Assembly (NCBI RefSeq): GCF_001625215.2
Contig: NC_030389.2
Location: 44,009,454-44,073,453 of the forward strand
Source of the DNA: Daucus carota subsp. sativus
Lineage: Eukaryota; Streptophyta; Magnoliopsida; Apiales; Apiaceae
Reading direction: 5' to 3'
DNA: 64,000 nucleotides
This document shows positions 35,119-46,840 of this stretch, piece by piece. The translations under genes were made by a program, and so were the position numbers. Below the pieces are notes generated by a model. That model had not been told where the DNA came from, did no database searches, and saw only the letters and a program-made list of their open reading frames with translations. Each line of letters opens with the position of its first letter. Positions within the stretch are counted from its first letter, which is position 1.

Positions 35119-36381
35119 TAGATATAGACAAAATCACAAATGAAACTGATTCTCGTGCCCATGTGTCCGGATATTAAAATACTTTAGAAGTTTGGGGTAC
35201 GAGTTTAAAATTTTATTTCATGCAACTAAGCATGAGTCTAGAATGGAAAAAAAATGATATTTGAATCCACATTCTCGTGAACCAAATGATCCTTTAGAGT
35301 TTTGATCGGATATGTAAAATTATTATTTATAATATTTTTGTGAATAAAAATATTAATGTCAGATTTTTATTCCCAGAAGGAGTAAAAATATTAATATCGG
35401 ATCCCTTAAAGAGTGTGTTAGGAATTTATTATAAAATATAAGATATCGTAAGATGAAATGTGCCCTAAAAATAAGATTTGAAATATTTATCTTAGTGATA
35501 TAAGGTATCACGAGAATATTGTTGGAATAATATTTTTTGTTAACGTCCTAGATTATGATTTAAGACATGTTGTAAGGCATCGATAATACTTGCTCTTATG
35601 CTTCTTTCTTTTTTCTTTCAGTTTTTCATATGATATAGGAATATTTGAGAGAGATAAATTATTTAATAGAAATTCGAGTGAACTTTTTTTTCCCGATTAA
35701 TCCTGACTTTTGACTGATTAATTTCGTGATCGATTTTCAGAAAAAACGATTTTTTCACCGATTAACGCTTAATCAAGACACTGACCGACTGAACAGCGAT
35801 TAATCCCGATTAATCGTCGAGTTCTGGAACACTGCAAGGACATAGAATAAAGTACGGAGGCTCGAGTACGTTACCATAATTTACGAGCCGTGAGGATTCA
35901 AATGCGATGCTGAGTTCCACCTCGAGACTTGACTAACTTTCCACTTTATTGTTTGGAACCAACAACAAATCTAGTGTGCAATGCACTTAACAAAGTTGTA
36001 GTACAATGTGCCGATTCTTTGCTTCTCTTTTAATTTATTCTCTGCAGCATTAGTCAACTTGGTGCATGTTCTCTTTTAACAAAATTCATGGTTTAGTTGT
36101 GTATATAAGTCATTACCAAACTTGTTGAGTTATTGTAGTTGTAGAAATAATGGCATCTGCAGATAATAATATATCAGTCAACAAGTTAGTCGTTGCACAC
36201 AACTTAATTTATGCAGGAATTCACGTAGAATAAATCTCGCATACATACTTATCCACTACTAACTCACTGTCCATAATTCAGGAACAGAGGTCTTCCAAAT
36301 TTTCTTCACCACTTTGTTCTATTAACTGAATTACTGAAGGCTGAAAATACACGCACAAAAACTTATTCAGATTTCTTAAAT
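35119..36381. other. Intergenic DNA right of the concatemer
   Basis: No full gene. A GATTAATC-rich stretch at 35690-35825 is probably transposon remnant. A promoter-like TATATAAG at about 36101 precedes a 27-codon frame (listed separately). Confidence 0.4.
36150..36233 (+). CDS. Very short frame, possible truncated gene start
   Basis: An ATG in good context (AATAATGGC) opens 27 codons (MASADNNISV...) and lies about 50 bp after TATATAAG. The spacing looks like a real promoter and leader, but the frame ends at once and matches nothing I recognise. It may be the remnant 5' end of a dead gene or chance. Confidence 0.2.
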   Translation: MASADNNISVNKLVVAHNLIYAGIHVE

Positions 36382-36575
36382 CGGTTTTTCTAATGATGTG
36401 CCCATGAGCACACAATAAGCACCAACTCCTATGAATTTGGTGCATTTTTATTGGTCACCTAATCATAAATAAAGATGGCCTCCCTGCATTTACATCAAGT
36501 CCACCAATCAAAATCTACTAAAACCATCAATTTTAGTGTATAATGTGTTCCCATGAGCACACACTAGACCAACCC
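36382..36575. mobile_element. Mutator-like MITE with 9-bp target duplication, copy 2
   Basis: 194 bp, same ends as 8542-8732 (CGGTTTTTCTAATGATGTGC against the inverse of CACACTAGACCAACCC). It is flanked by the perfect 9-bp repeat TTCTTAAAT (36373-36381 and 36576-36584). Confidence 0.82.
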
Positions 36576-36584
36576 TTCTTAAAT

Positions 36585-38831
36585 TATTCTAATTTCAACA
36601 ATAATTTTTTTTACCGACAATTTTTTAATATCACAACAATTTTTAACAATATTTTTCATAAATTTTGAATACTCAATCAAGTCAACCAACTTAATATTAT
36701 TCATTTGAACCTACATCCGGAATTCACACACACAATTTATTCTTGCATACTTTACTCGTAAATACTCCTGGAGAATCAAATCTACGACGGGAAGGAGTAA
36801 AATCTTAATAGCATCTATGGGGAAGGAACGAAGGATATGTATTTTATGAGCAGTGAAATAAAAAAAATTAAAAATAATTAAAAAGCTGGAAAGAATCGAA
36901 CATCTGAAAGGCTACTACGTAGCTGAAAGCTTGTCAGTTGTAAGTTGAGACGGTTATTAACCGTTAATTAGTTAATTACTTTATTTTTGTCATAAGCCAT
37001 TGGATAAATGGACCATATATTAGCTGAGCACCACAGCCGACCTTTTCTGAGAGCACATAACGATAAGGACAAAAAGAAAAATTTTTAATAAATTATTCGC
37101 TCCATTTTAAACTAGTAGTAGCTTTTTTTTGACTTTTTAACAGTTAAATTTGCTAAATTTTAATTGTTAATAAAAAATATTCTTCTTCAACTTTTAAATA
37201 TTAATTTTTTTGGTTAAAATAGATTAGATATATTTTTATAAATTTTTTTAAGAAATCAAAATTATATGATACATATAATTGATTATGAGTCAGAAATTTC
37301 AATTTATCCGAGTCAAATCAAAATAAGATCATTATATTGAGACAAAAGAAATGCGTAACAAACCTGACCGTACGTAAGCATTGCTTGCAAATTTATCGTA
37401 TTGAAAACAAATTACTCTATAAAAAAATAATGGAATTTTTTGTAGTGTTGTTGGACATTTAAACCTTTAAATATTTTTAAGAGTAAGAACTTCAAGACAC
37501 TTGCATACGACAATGAAAATACGCAAGGAGAGTTTAGCTTTTCTGTTGCACGAGTAGAAACGAGGAACATAACGACGTTTTATGAACCGTACATATTTGT
37601 TTTTTAGATATATATATTTATTATAATTTCTAATAATTTAAAAAGTTATTATAAAAGTATTGACATTTTATATATTTATTTGTATTTTTTATTTAAAAAA
37701 TTTAATACTTTTTTGATGATAATTGAAATTTTAGTTTTTTTAATAATTTTTAATTACCCAGGAAGAGATTATTCAAATTTTCAAACTGATACTAACTAAC
37801 TAATCTAACCACTAGTTTCAAAAAAGAAAAACTAATATAACCACTATAATCAAAACAAAATATGTTAAAAAATATTATATTTTACCAATCTATCATTACA
37901 ACTAATTCAGCTGAGAATGTTATATTCCGGTGGCACTCTGTGCAGAAAGGTCGTAGGTGACTTGCATCTCGTAGAACTAAATATCCCGAAAATCTCGGCC
38001 CACGAATTCTGCAAATTAGCAATAATACAAAATATACATCTAGCTTTCGTAGAGTTTACGCTTATAAATTATAGTATGACCCTTGTGTATAAGATATTGA
38101 AGTGCTATGCGTATCTTTTCATACATGACAGTTATTGCATTCGTACAATTCGTATTTTCGTAGTAAAAAATTTCATGTAATTTATTGATTTAAATTTTAT
38201 TTACCCATTTTTATGTTCATTATCCGACAGTACATGATCACAACCTATTTGTAAGAGTTGCTTGAGATGTTGGTTTTTGTGTTTTGGCGGCTGGATTTTG
38301 TGGATTTTGGAGTTAAGAATAAACCAAACCAAACAAATCTAATATATCCCGTTTAGAGTAGAGTGTGGGGAGGGTAAAATGTACGCAAACCATGTTCCTA
38401 TTCATTTAGAGTAAAGAGGTTGTTTCCGTGAGACTCCCGGATTAGTGCAAGACAAAGTTTCATATGATTTTGGAGGTAAGAATGATGATGATTAATGAAA
38501 CGTACCCAGTAGTACACAGTAGTCCCTCCTCTGTCCTTTGTATAAGTTTCAATTAATACCTATTTTAAAATTCAATTAAAATGTAATATACTAGTTTAAG
38601 ACTCGTATTAAATATAATTATTAAATTATATTTTAAATATTTCAGAATTAATTATGAAAATATATGACAAAAATAATTATCCAGACAAACAATTTAGACC
38701 GATAATCTATCACATTAAATCACTATGAGTTACAAATCATTATTTCAAATCCACCCGAACTCTTATTTTCCGGGCTCTTATTTTGTAAAGAAGCAATTAA
38801 TCGATTCTGAATTAGATTCTCATTTATTAAA
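36585..38831. other. AT-rich intergenic DNA
   Basis: No gene recognised. An 87-codon frame at 37917-38180 begins in a less AT-rich stretch but has no known domain. A dispersed repeat lies at 38323-38455. Confidence 0.4.
38323..38455 (+). repeat. Dispersed retroposon-like repeat, copy 2
   Basis: Contains GGGAGGGTAAAATGTACGCA and AGAGGTTGTTTCCGTGAGAC, the same family as 20342-20460. Confidence 0.5.
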
Positions 38832-39732
38832 CGGAAATTCTCAATGGTACACTTTTTGTTTTGGCTTTTCCAAATGGTACGCAAAATAGTTTTGACTTCC
38901 GGTTGGTACACTTAAACTATTATACTATTCTATATCATATTCCTCTCGTCAAGCCCTGTTAAAAAAACGTTTACTAATCATAAAATAAAATAATAATAAA
39001 AAAGAAAAATACGCATATATCTATTTATTTGGCAACAGCAGAGGTTATCAATTTTAGGAAATAGGCATCTAAAACCAGGATTACAATTTTTTATTATCCA
39101 GTTCAAACTTGATTCAAAGAGAATCGTGTGTGTATATGTTTGTGTGGTGTGGCCGTGGCTATGTGCTTATGGGTGAATCGGTGCGGTGGCGCCGCTAGTG
39201 ACAGAGGAAGGTAGAGGCGGAGGGGGTTGTTACAGAGTGGCAACGGAAGTTGTTGGGGATTGGTTTGTAGGTGAAGGGTTGGGATCGTTGTGACGGAAAA
39301 TTGGGTCGTATGGCGGATTTGTTTTGGGTGGCTACGGTGACAGTGAAGCCGCCGGGCTTGTTCAAAAATCAAGCAAAGGAGGAGAGTGGGGTTTGCGAAG
39401 GGACGCTACAGTGGCCACGAAGCTTGGTAGACGTCGATGGTAGACGTAGACATGAAAATCAAACAAAAGAGGAGAGTGGGGTTTGAAGTCGGGTGTGCAG
39501 AGGGGGTGTGGATATATTTTGGATTATTTTTGATATCTTTTGTTGACTTTTTTGAATTTGGTATCATGTTTATGCTGTTTATAGGATTAGTAAACGTTTG
39601 TTTAACAGGACTTAACGAGAGGGGTATGATATAAAATGGCACAATACTCTAAGTGTACCAACCGGAAGCCAAAACTATTTTGCGTACCATTTGGAAAAGT
39701 CAAAACCAAGAGTGTACCATTGAGAATTTCCC
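38832..39732. mobile_element. Mutator-like element with long inverted ends (Pack-MULE candidate)
   Basis: A 901-bp element with inverted ends of well over 100 bp (left CGGAAATTCTCAATGGTACA, right the inverse). It is flanked by a perfect 9-bp repeat TTTATTAAA (38823-38831 and 39733-39741). Long inverted ends and a 9-bp duplication define a MULE. The middle (about 39100-39500) is far more GC-rich than its surroundings and has open frames on both strands, as expected for captured gene sequence. A GGAGAGTGGGGTTTG motif is repeated twice in it. No transposase is present. Confidence 0.82.
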
Positions 39733-39741
39733 TTTATTAAA

Positions 39742-41268
39742 TGCTTGCTAAAACTAAAACTTTATTTGTTAAAAATTTATAAATTATGTTTACTAGAAAA
39801 TAAAAATAAAAAATCAATTACTATTTAAAATGGCAAGTTACCATCTCTTTTTCTTTTATATATAAATATTGTAATTATCAAGTGAGTATATATATAAATC
39901 TCATATGAAAGGAGGAAAGGACAAATTATATAAAACAAAAAAGAGAAAAGGAAGCAACCGAAACAACGGTCGTTATTAGTTGCATGTGCAATTTCATGTT
40001 TTCTAACTTTCACCAAAGATTACCTGGTCCCCCCTTAGATTTACTCGGATTTTTGTTTTACAAGGACCATGTTCGTAATTGTTTATCCGAATTGTTTTTC
40101 ATGTCACCCTTTCAATCATTTATTTTCATTGTTTGTATGTCCTATTACGGAGGTTCGAGCTTCTTCGATAAACGAATTTATGATAACACTAATTATACGT
40201 TTTTTTAAATTATAATATCAATTATATATTTTTATTCAAAAAATAAAATTTTAAAATAATGATTTTAACTATGCGGTTAAAATATTTATAAATATGTGTT
40301 AAAAATTAAAAAAAAATTATTTAAACATTATCACAAATTATGTTTTCATTGAACAAAGTTAAGTTAGGATTTTTGCATTATCTTTAAAAATTATTATAGA
40401 AATAAATAAATTCAGGTTTCAAAGTACTCTCGAGATTCGAGATGAATTAGTTGATCTTGTAAACAAAATTTAAGGAAGACGTCTAGTTTCGAAATTTAAT
40501 GTTTTATAAATAAAAATTTCATATTAAATCTTTTATTCACAAATTAAAATTTTAAAATAAATTAATTAACTATACCGTCAATATATATTCGAAATCAACA
40601 AACTCATCTAATTTGGAGTAATTTGGAGTAGAGAAAATAACTAACATAATCAGATTTTAGTGATTATGACTTTGTTTGGCAATTAGCGGTTATCTCTTAG
40701 CGGATTGAATCAGATGATTTGACTAGCGGATTGAAATAGATTTTTTGGCTAGCGGATTGAATTAGCGGATTCTTGTAAAACTGTTTGGTAAATAACCGTT
40801 TCATTAATTTTTTTATGGCACATACCCAAACCTCTAACCCAAAAAACTCCTCAAACTAGCTTTTTGAAAATTAGCTTTTTATCTAAAACCTCTATTTCAA
40901 TCCGCTAACTATCAAACAGTATCATTAGAATGGTTAAACCTCTAAATCACCATAAATCTCTATTTTTTCCGCAAAACGCTAACATCCAAACACGGCGTAT
41001 GTCGTGTCATCTAGTGATCCTGGTTCACTCTCGCTAAAAAAATGTGACTGTAGTACGCAAGATGATGCATCATTCAACTTTCAACCAAAACCAAAACGAG
41101 ACCACCAGTAAGAATTGATGAAACGGAGTGGCCTCCATGTATATCACTATTTTTCCCCAGGCCGGCAGGAGCATTTTGCTGACACTGTTCTTTTTACTTA
41201 TTTTTGGTATTTATTTTTCTAAAAGACTGTGCCTAAAAGAAAAGGACCCCCAAGCCTCCATCTTTTTC
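39742..41268. other. Upstream region of the expansin gene
   Basis: AT-rich with no gene; it contains a hAT-like MITE at about 40670-40996. The last few hundred bases are presumably the expansin promoter. Confidence 0.45.
40670..40996. mobile_element. hAT-like MITE upstream of expansin
   Basis: Left end CTTTGTTTGGCAATTAGCGG and right end CGCTAACATCCAAACACGGC are imperfect inverted repeats. Inside, the motif AGCGGATTGAAT repeats on the left and its inverse (ATTTCAATCCGCTAA) appears on the right. The target duplication is unclear. Confidence 0.5.
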
Positions 41269-41278
41269 TATTTATATG
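41269..41278 (+). promoter_or_regulatory. Probable TATA box of the expansin gene
   Basis: TATTTATATG lies about 240 bp before the ATG. A TSS near 41300 and a leader intron ending at the TGCAG just before the ATG would fit. Confidence 0.4.
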
Positions 41279-41509
41279 CAACATATCTTGTTACATTTTC
41301 CTCATCACATTCCTTCCTTCAAGGCTTCAATCTCTCTCTGTTTTTTCATATCAGTGTGTAATCATCTTGTCCCTTGCTCTGCCTCTTTGCTCTGTTTTTT
41401 TGCTTTCTTGGCTTGCATGTTTATTAATATTTTTGTAATATGTGTATTTAAAAATGTTACATTATTGAGTGTCGAATGTGCTGAATGGGATTTTTTTATG
41501 TGCAGAAAA

Positions 41510-41649
41510 ATGGGTTTTTGTGGGATTTTTGTGATTGGGTTTCTTGCAATGGCTTCCTCTGTTTATGGATATGGTGGTGGTGGAGGTTGGACTAATGCTC
41601 ATGCTACCTTTTATGGTGGTGGTGATGCCTCGGGGACAATGGGTATGTG

Positions 41650-41693
<44 letters not shown>

Positions 41694-41707
41694 CTCTCTC
41701 CCCCTCC

Positions 41708-41742
<35 letters not shown>

Positions 41743-42963
41743 CCCCTCTCCCTGTCCCTCTCCCTCTCTCAATCTCTCTCTCTCTCTCTCTCAATCTCTC
41801 CCTCTTATTGGGTTGTTTGCTTGCAGGAGGAGCATGTGGTTATGGAAATCTCTACAGCCAGGGATATGGTACCAACACAGCAGCTTTAAGCACTGCTCTG
41901 TTCAACAATGGTTTAAGCTGTGGTTCTTGCTATGAAATCAAGTGTGTGGATGACCCAAGATGGTGCTTGCCTGGTTCAATTCTAATCACAGCTACCAACT
42001 TCTGCCCTCCAAACAATGCCTTACCAAACAATGCAGGAGGCTGGTGCAATCCTCCTCAGCAGCATTTTGACCTTTCTCAGCCTGTTTTTCAACATATTGC
42101 TCAATACAGAGCTGGCATAGTCCCTGTTTCTTACAGAAGGTACAAATTTAACTCTACAGTAAAATCAAGATTTTTTACCTCAAAATTTTGAAAGAAAATG
42201 CATATCTTCTAGTGTTCTACTACTCATGCATGATTTACAACCATGCATAGCAATAATGTAATTAGTGTTACTTTGTTTTGTTTTAAAAAAACTTCGAGAT
42301 TCCGATAAATCCCGCCAAATCGTCTAAATATGTTTCAAAAATAGTGTATCAACCTATGATGTAGCGTCCTAGTTAAAAGAGGTGTATCACGTTGAGTAAC
42401 GGTTCTAGCCAAAATCAGTTTAACGGGTCCAGTTCATAAATACCTTGGTTTTAGTTAAAAATCGGTTTGATGGTCCAGTTCATATAAACTCGGTCCTAGT
42501 TAAAATTGGCTTAACAGGTCAATTTCGTATATACTCAGTCCTAGTTAAAATCAATTTAACGGATCCGTTCATTTTTTTCTAAAGCCCGGACCCCGGTCAT
42601 CCTTATTCTATTGGTCATAAAAAATAATCTTGGGTTTTGTTTATTTTCTTTGGTAGGGTACCTTGCAGAAGGAGAGGTGGCATAAGGTTCCAAATCAATG
42701 GACACTCCTACTTCAACTTAGTACTCATCACTAACGTTGGTGGTGCTGGAGATGTTCATGCAGTTTCAATCAAAGGTTCCAGAACAGGATGGCAAGCCAT
42801 GTCAAGAAACTGGGGGCAAAACTGGCAAAGCAACAACTACCTTAATGGCCAATCCCTGTCCTTTAAGGTCACAACAAGTGATGGCAGAACTGTGGTCTCC
42901 AACAATGTTGCCCCAGCTGGTTGGTCCTTTGGCCAAACATTCAGTGGAGCTCAATTCAACTAG
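41510..42963 (+). CDS. EXPA: Alpha-expansin
   Basis: Three exons: 41510-41642, 41827-42139 and 42657-42963, with GT-AG introns, giving 250 residues, the usual length for the family. Expansins loosen primary cell walls at acid pH without hydrolysis. Seen: a signal peptide (about 1-20); [20 protein letters not shown]; the GGACGYGN motif; multiple paired cysteines and the HFD motif of the GH45-like barrel domain (about 40-150); and a C-terminal cellulose-binding domain with spaced tryptophans (GWQAM, NWGQNWQ, PAGWSFG). The intron positions match other alpha-expansins. An in-frame ATG 12 bases upstream (41498) would add MCRK. The TGCAG between the two ATGs looks like a leader-intron acceptor, so the second ATG is preferred. 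Intron 1 has a long CT microsatellite and intron 2 a diverged minisatellite. Confidence 0.95.
41652..41802 (+). repeat. CT microsatellite in expansin intron 1
   Basis: Almost all of intron 1 is (CT)n with C runs, forming one continuous polypyrimidine tract before the acceptor TTGCTTGCAG. It is translatable as Leu-Ser repeats in two frames, which is not coding. Confidence 0.95.
42395..42575 (+). repeat. Diverged minisatellite in expansin intron 2
   Basis: About four units of 50-60 bp with the core CTAGTTAAAAT.GGTTTAAC.GGTCCAGTTCAT. Confidence 0.65.
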
Positions 42964-44667
42964 CCAAAATTGCTTTGCAACTTGGTTTAAACCGATGGTT
43001 TTATATAGTTTGTTTTACTAATTAGTATTCCGGGACTGCGTCAGGCCGAGCAGTAGTGCAACACGGAACACGGGCTGATCTGATCCGATACCGATATAGT
43101 CACTAGTATTAGTATGGTGACTTGTAGTAGTACTTTTGGTTAGTATGAGTGAGTAGTATATAGTAGCTATGGGTTAAGGGAGAAGGGCTTATTTTAAAAT
43201 GGTCCTTCTTATGTTTTGTAATAGGGTACCCTAAAAAATGATTTGGGGCCTAAAAATGATGTGGTCTTGTTTTGGTTTTGTGTGATTTGAGGCAGAGAAG
43301 GGCAGTGGTGGACTAGCTTTGACCACCCACCTGTGACTGTTTCTCATGTGTCCCTGGATTATCAAGTTATATTGAGGCATTCAGCTATATTTATTGTGTA
43401 GCAAATTCATTTTTTTGCTGTAAAAGAAAAGTATTTGGCTTCCTAATTTTTGTTTGATATTAAGTGAGTGGAGTTAGAATATAAAGTATACTCATTAATG
43501 AATAAAAAAAGGATTTCCCAAAAATATTGAATTTTTAAAAAAATCCATAAAAAAACATAGTAAATTCGTATATGCAACCTCAATTAACTACTCTAATCTG
43601 AAAATCAACTTACTTTCGATCAATATTGTAACCTCACATGTAACTTTGACTATATTTTTGAATATAAATTTGAAAATATGAAAAATCTATAAGGCTATGT
43701 TACTCAACCCAAGCAAGAAGAGAAAAGAACATGAAAAAGGATGTTAGAGACAAATATGCATGAAATTTCTGTCGAATTCTTGGCTCCCTTCTCTCTTTCT
43801 TAAGAAATCTCTCTGGAACAAGTTACAGAAATTGTTTCTTTCTTCTTCTTTTTTTTGCCAAACAGAAAATAATTCCATTGATGAATCAAATCCTTAATCA
43901 ATACATGAATGAACCCGGGTTGGCCCAAAAGAAAAGAGAAGAATCAATTGGGCCTGCATGAGAAGAATCTAAATTGGAAAACGAGACAATCGAATAAATG
44001 ATTCATTGTAAGTTTGTAACGAAAGTTCTGTTTTTGTGGACAACGCTTCCTCTTTCCTCCGAAATGTCACTATTTATAGTAATCAAAAATATAAAAAACA
44101 CTTTCTCTTCAAGATAAATGAATTAGTTGGGTCACATCAACTAATTTACGCAGTACTATCTCAAAAACACCAAAAAAAATCTATACGTGTATAATATATA
44201 TTGATAAATTTAGATTTTTATATATTTACATGAATTTAAATTGATTGTATTTTAATCTTAAAATAATATTTTATTATATCAAATATATTCAATATATATA
44301 AATGTAGGTAAAAATTTTCTTTACTGTCTTAGAAAACAGAGACATCATTTTCAACATTTGTTTAAGACACTAAAATAGTTGATCTATCTTGAAAATGTGG
44401 TGGAATATTAATTATTTTCTTCAAAGTTTACCTACTACAAAATGTAGACCTACTAGGGAGGAATTGTTTTTTTGTAAGTTGTAACTCAGTGTTCTACGAG
44501 TTGCACTGTCCTGCTCTAAAATCTAAAATAAATTGTTGATAATTGTATGAATCATATCTTTGAGAATTAATGCTATCTGGTTTTTCTGTTTCAAAAGAAA
44601 AACCACGCAATAAAAGAAAGTGACTAAGATAAAAAGGCAAAATAATTTCCAAAATTCAAACAAGATA
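42964..44667. other. Expansin 3'UTR and intergenic DNA
   Basis: The first few hundred bases are probably the expansin 3'UTR. The rest, up to the Stowaway MITE at 44668, is AT-rich with no gene. Confidence 0.45.
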
Positions 44668-44918
44668 CTCCCTCTGTCCCATTTAATTGTATACGTTTCT
44701 TTTTAACTGCTCGACACGCATTTCAATGCTCTTATAAAATATAGTTCCGTAACTTATTTTTGAGATTTTTTTTTTCTGAATAAAAATATAACATCCAAAC
44801 TTTAATTCAGAAAAAGAAAATTTTAAAAATAAATAACACAACTACACTTTACAAGAGCATTAAAGTCCGTGCCGCGTCCCCGTCCCCCAATGTATACAAC
44901 TCAGGGGGACGGAGGGAG
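44668..44918. mobile_element. Stowaway MITE
   Basis: 251 bp, CTCCCTCTGTCCC...GGGGGACGGAGGGAG, TA on both sides. The interior palindrome is like that of the element at 28819-29069. It lies about 110 bp beyond the 3' end of the carboxylesterase frame. Confidence 0.88.
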
Positions 44919-45027
44919 TATATATTTCCAAGTTAAAACATTAAATTACTAAACAGTAATCCTCGACCTCTGGTAAGCGGATAACATGATTCGAGGGAGC
45001 AGTAGCACCGCTCCTTCTATGACAAGA

Positions 45028-46029
45028 TTAAGCAGTAGGAGAAATAAAATCTTTGATAGCCAAGCACAGAGTCTTAGCATTAGACGGATCAAGAACCTCA
45101 ATTGCATGACACCCACCCTCATCAAACTTGCTCACAACTTCAATTCCTTTCTGCTCCATCAATTTCACCATCTCAATCTGTCGGTCCAGCAAAGGGTCAC
45201 CATCACACCCCTGCACCATAACTCTCCACCCCAGCTTCCTTATCCAATCACAACTACCTAACTCACTCTCAGCCGTCAGATCACAGTACTCGTGGCCGCG
45301 ATCAGCACCATCAGGCAATGCCAGCTCCCACATTATATCGTTCACGTTGAGTGGCAGCACCTTGTCATTGACAAGCCTTAGTTCTGACTGACTCCTCTTG
45401 CCCCCACCGAAGAAAGGCTGAATCAGGATCATTCCCCTGATTTTAAGTGGACTAACATCAACGTCTCGTAAAAATGCAGGGGCATGGTAGGCTATGTTGC
45501 CTCCTGCACTAGCTCCCATGATATAACAATTTGACAAGTCTGAAAACTTTGATAGCCACTCATGAGGGGCGGTTTTGAGCCACTGCAAGGCCTCGGTGCA
45601 GTCCTCATAAGCTGCAGGGAGGCGATGCTCGGGGCCTAGACGGTAATCAACTGATAGAACTAAAACAGGCACTTCAAAGGCCATCAATGAGCAAAAATCA
45701 TGGTAGACAGGGGAGGCTGGACTGCCTATAATGAATCCGCCGCCATGGAAATAAACAATCACTGGCAATCGTGCACTGGAGGAGCTCGATTCCTCCAAGG
45801 CCTTGGAATTTATGTACAAACGGGCGCCTGTGTTGTTTGATTCGTTAAAAATGACATCTTCTGTGAGGACTGGGAGGCTGGGATCAAATGTGGTAGGAGT
45901 GCCTAAGAGGCCGTGTTCACGCGTGATTGAGCCGTCGACATTGAAGGTCATGCCAAGGTAGGAGAATGGATCGATTGCAGGGTTTATAGCAGCAGGCTTT
46001 GTGTTCTCTGCATCTGCATTTGTTGCCAT
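45028..46029 (-). CDS. CXE: Plant carboxylesterase (alpha/beta hydrolase-3, GID1/CXE-like)
   Basis: A single-exon gene of 333 residues. Plant CXE enzymes hydrolyse short carboxylic esters, including hormone and defence metabolites; the family also includes the gibberellin receptor GID1. Seen: oxyanion-hole motif HGGG (95-98), nucleophile motif GASAGG with Ser174, Asp278 in GDPLLDR and His309 in GGCHAIEV, so the catalytic triad is complete. Keeping the catalytic His argues for an active esterase rather than a GID1 receptor, which has lost it. There is no signal peptide, so it is probably cytosolic. The natural substrate cannot be inferred. The upstream region carries a three-copy repeat. Confidence 0.93.
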   Translation of the reverse strand: MATNADAENTKPAAINPAIDPFSYLGMTFNVDGSITREHGLLGTPTTFDPSLPVLTEDVIFNESNNTGARLYINSKALEESSSSSARLPVIVYFHGGGFIIGSPASPVYHDFCSLMAFEVPVLVLSVDYRLGPEHRLPAAYEDCTEALQWLKTAPHEWLSKFSDLSNCYIMGASAGGNIAYHAPAFLRDVDVSPLKIRGMILIQPFFGGGKRSQSELRLVNDKVLPLNVNDIMWELALPDGADRGHEYCDLTAESELGSCDWIRKLGWRVMVQGCDGDPLLDRQIEMVKLMEQKGIEVVSKFDEGGCHAIEVLDPSNAKTLCLAIKDFISPTA

Positions 46030-46100
46030 TTTACAATGCTGGTTTAGCTAGTATTTTTTTTCTCTTTGTGGATGGCTAGTTGTAAAAACACTTGTGCACC

Positions 46101-46108
46101 TTTAAATA
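46101..46108 (-). promoter_or_regulatory. Probable TATA box of the carboxylesterase gene
   Basis: TATTTAAA on the minus strand, about 72 bp upstream of the ATG, implies a short leader. Confidence 0.45.
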
Positions 46109-46210
46109 GACCAGTTGCTTGGTGTAATCAGAGGCTGACTCAGTGTCCAGTGAGTAGTCCACAAAATGTTAACTGATCTACCTGTTAAAATAACGAGAAA
46201 TGTGATAAAC

Positions 46211-46840
46211 GTGACAGCCTACTGCCTGCCCCCTTATTTCCAAAGAATATGGCTACCCAATCTTCACATCGGTACGGGTATAAAAATCCGAAAATGAAAA
46301 TATCTTGATTTTCAGTGTGATACTCATTTTAAATATACGGAAATTTGAATATTTGACATGCATCATAAGCAGCATTCTAAAAATCAGTCTAAATACCTAC
46401 CTAATCTTCACATCCGTACGGCCGTACGGGTATAAAAATCCGAAAATGAAAATATCTTGATTTTTTTATGTGATATTCAATTTAAATTATGAAAATTCAA
46501 ATATTTTACATGCATCATAAACAGTATTTCAAAAATTAGTATAGATGCCTACACGCTAAGCGGCATCGAAATGTCGTGATTCAGCTCTAGATGATAAATC
46601 AAAATTTGTTTTTATATAAAAATCAGTCCTGACACTCTGGACAAAGGATGTGACAGCCCACCCTTTTAATTCCAAAGGATGTACTTAGTTACCTAATCTT
46701 GACATCGATTTGAGTATAAAAATCCGAAAATCGAAATATTTTTTGGGTGTAAAAATCCGAAAATCAAAATGTCTTTTTCAGTGTGATATTTGATTCAATA
46801 TCTGAAAATTTGAATATCTGACATGCATGATCTAGAACAA
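46211..46840. repeat. Three-copy diverged repeat in the carboxylesterase upstream region
   Basis: Units near 46253, 46397 and 46688 share TACC.AATCTTCACATC.G, GGGTATAAAAATCCGAAAAT, a TGTGATA block and GACATGCAT. GTGACAGCC occurs before units 1 and 3. Each unit carries a TATAAAAA motif. Confidence 0.7.

Noticed and set aside
41462-41889. Long Leu-Ser, Arg-Glu and similar repeat frames over the expansin
   Set aside because: They are translations of the CT microsatellite in intron 1; the intron boundaries are clear.
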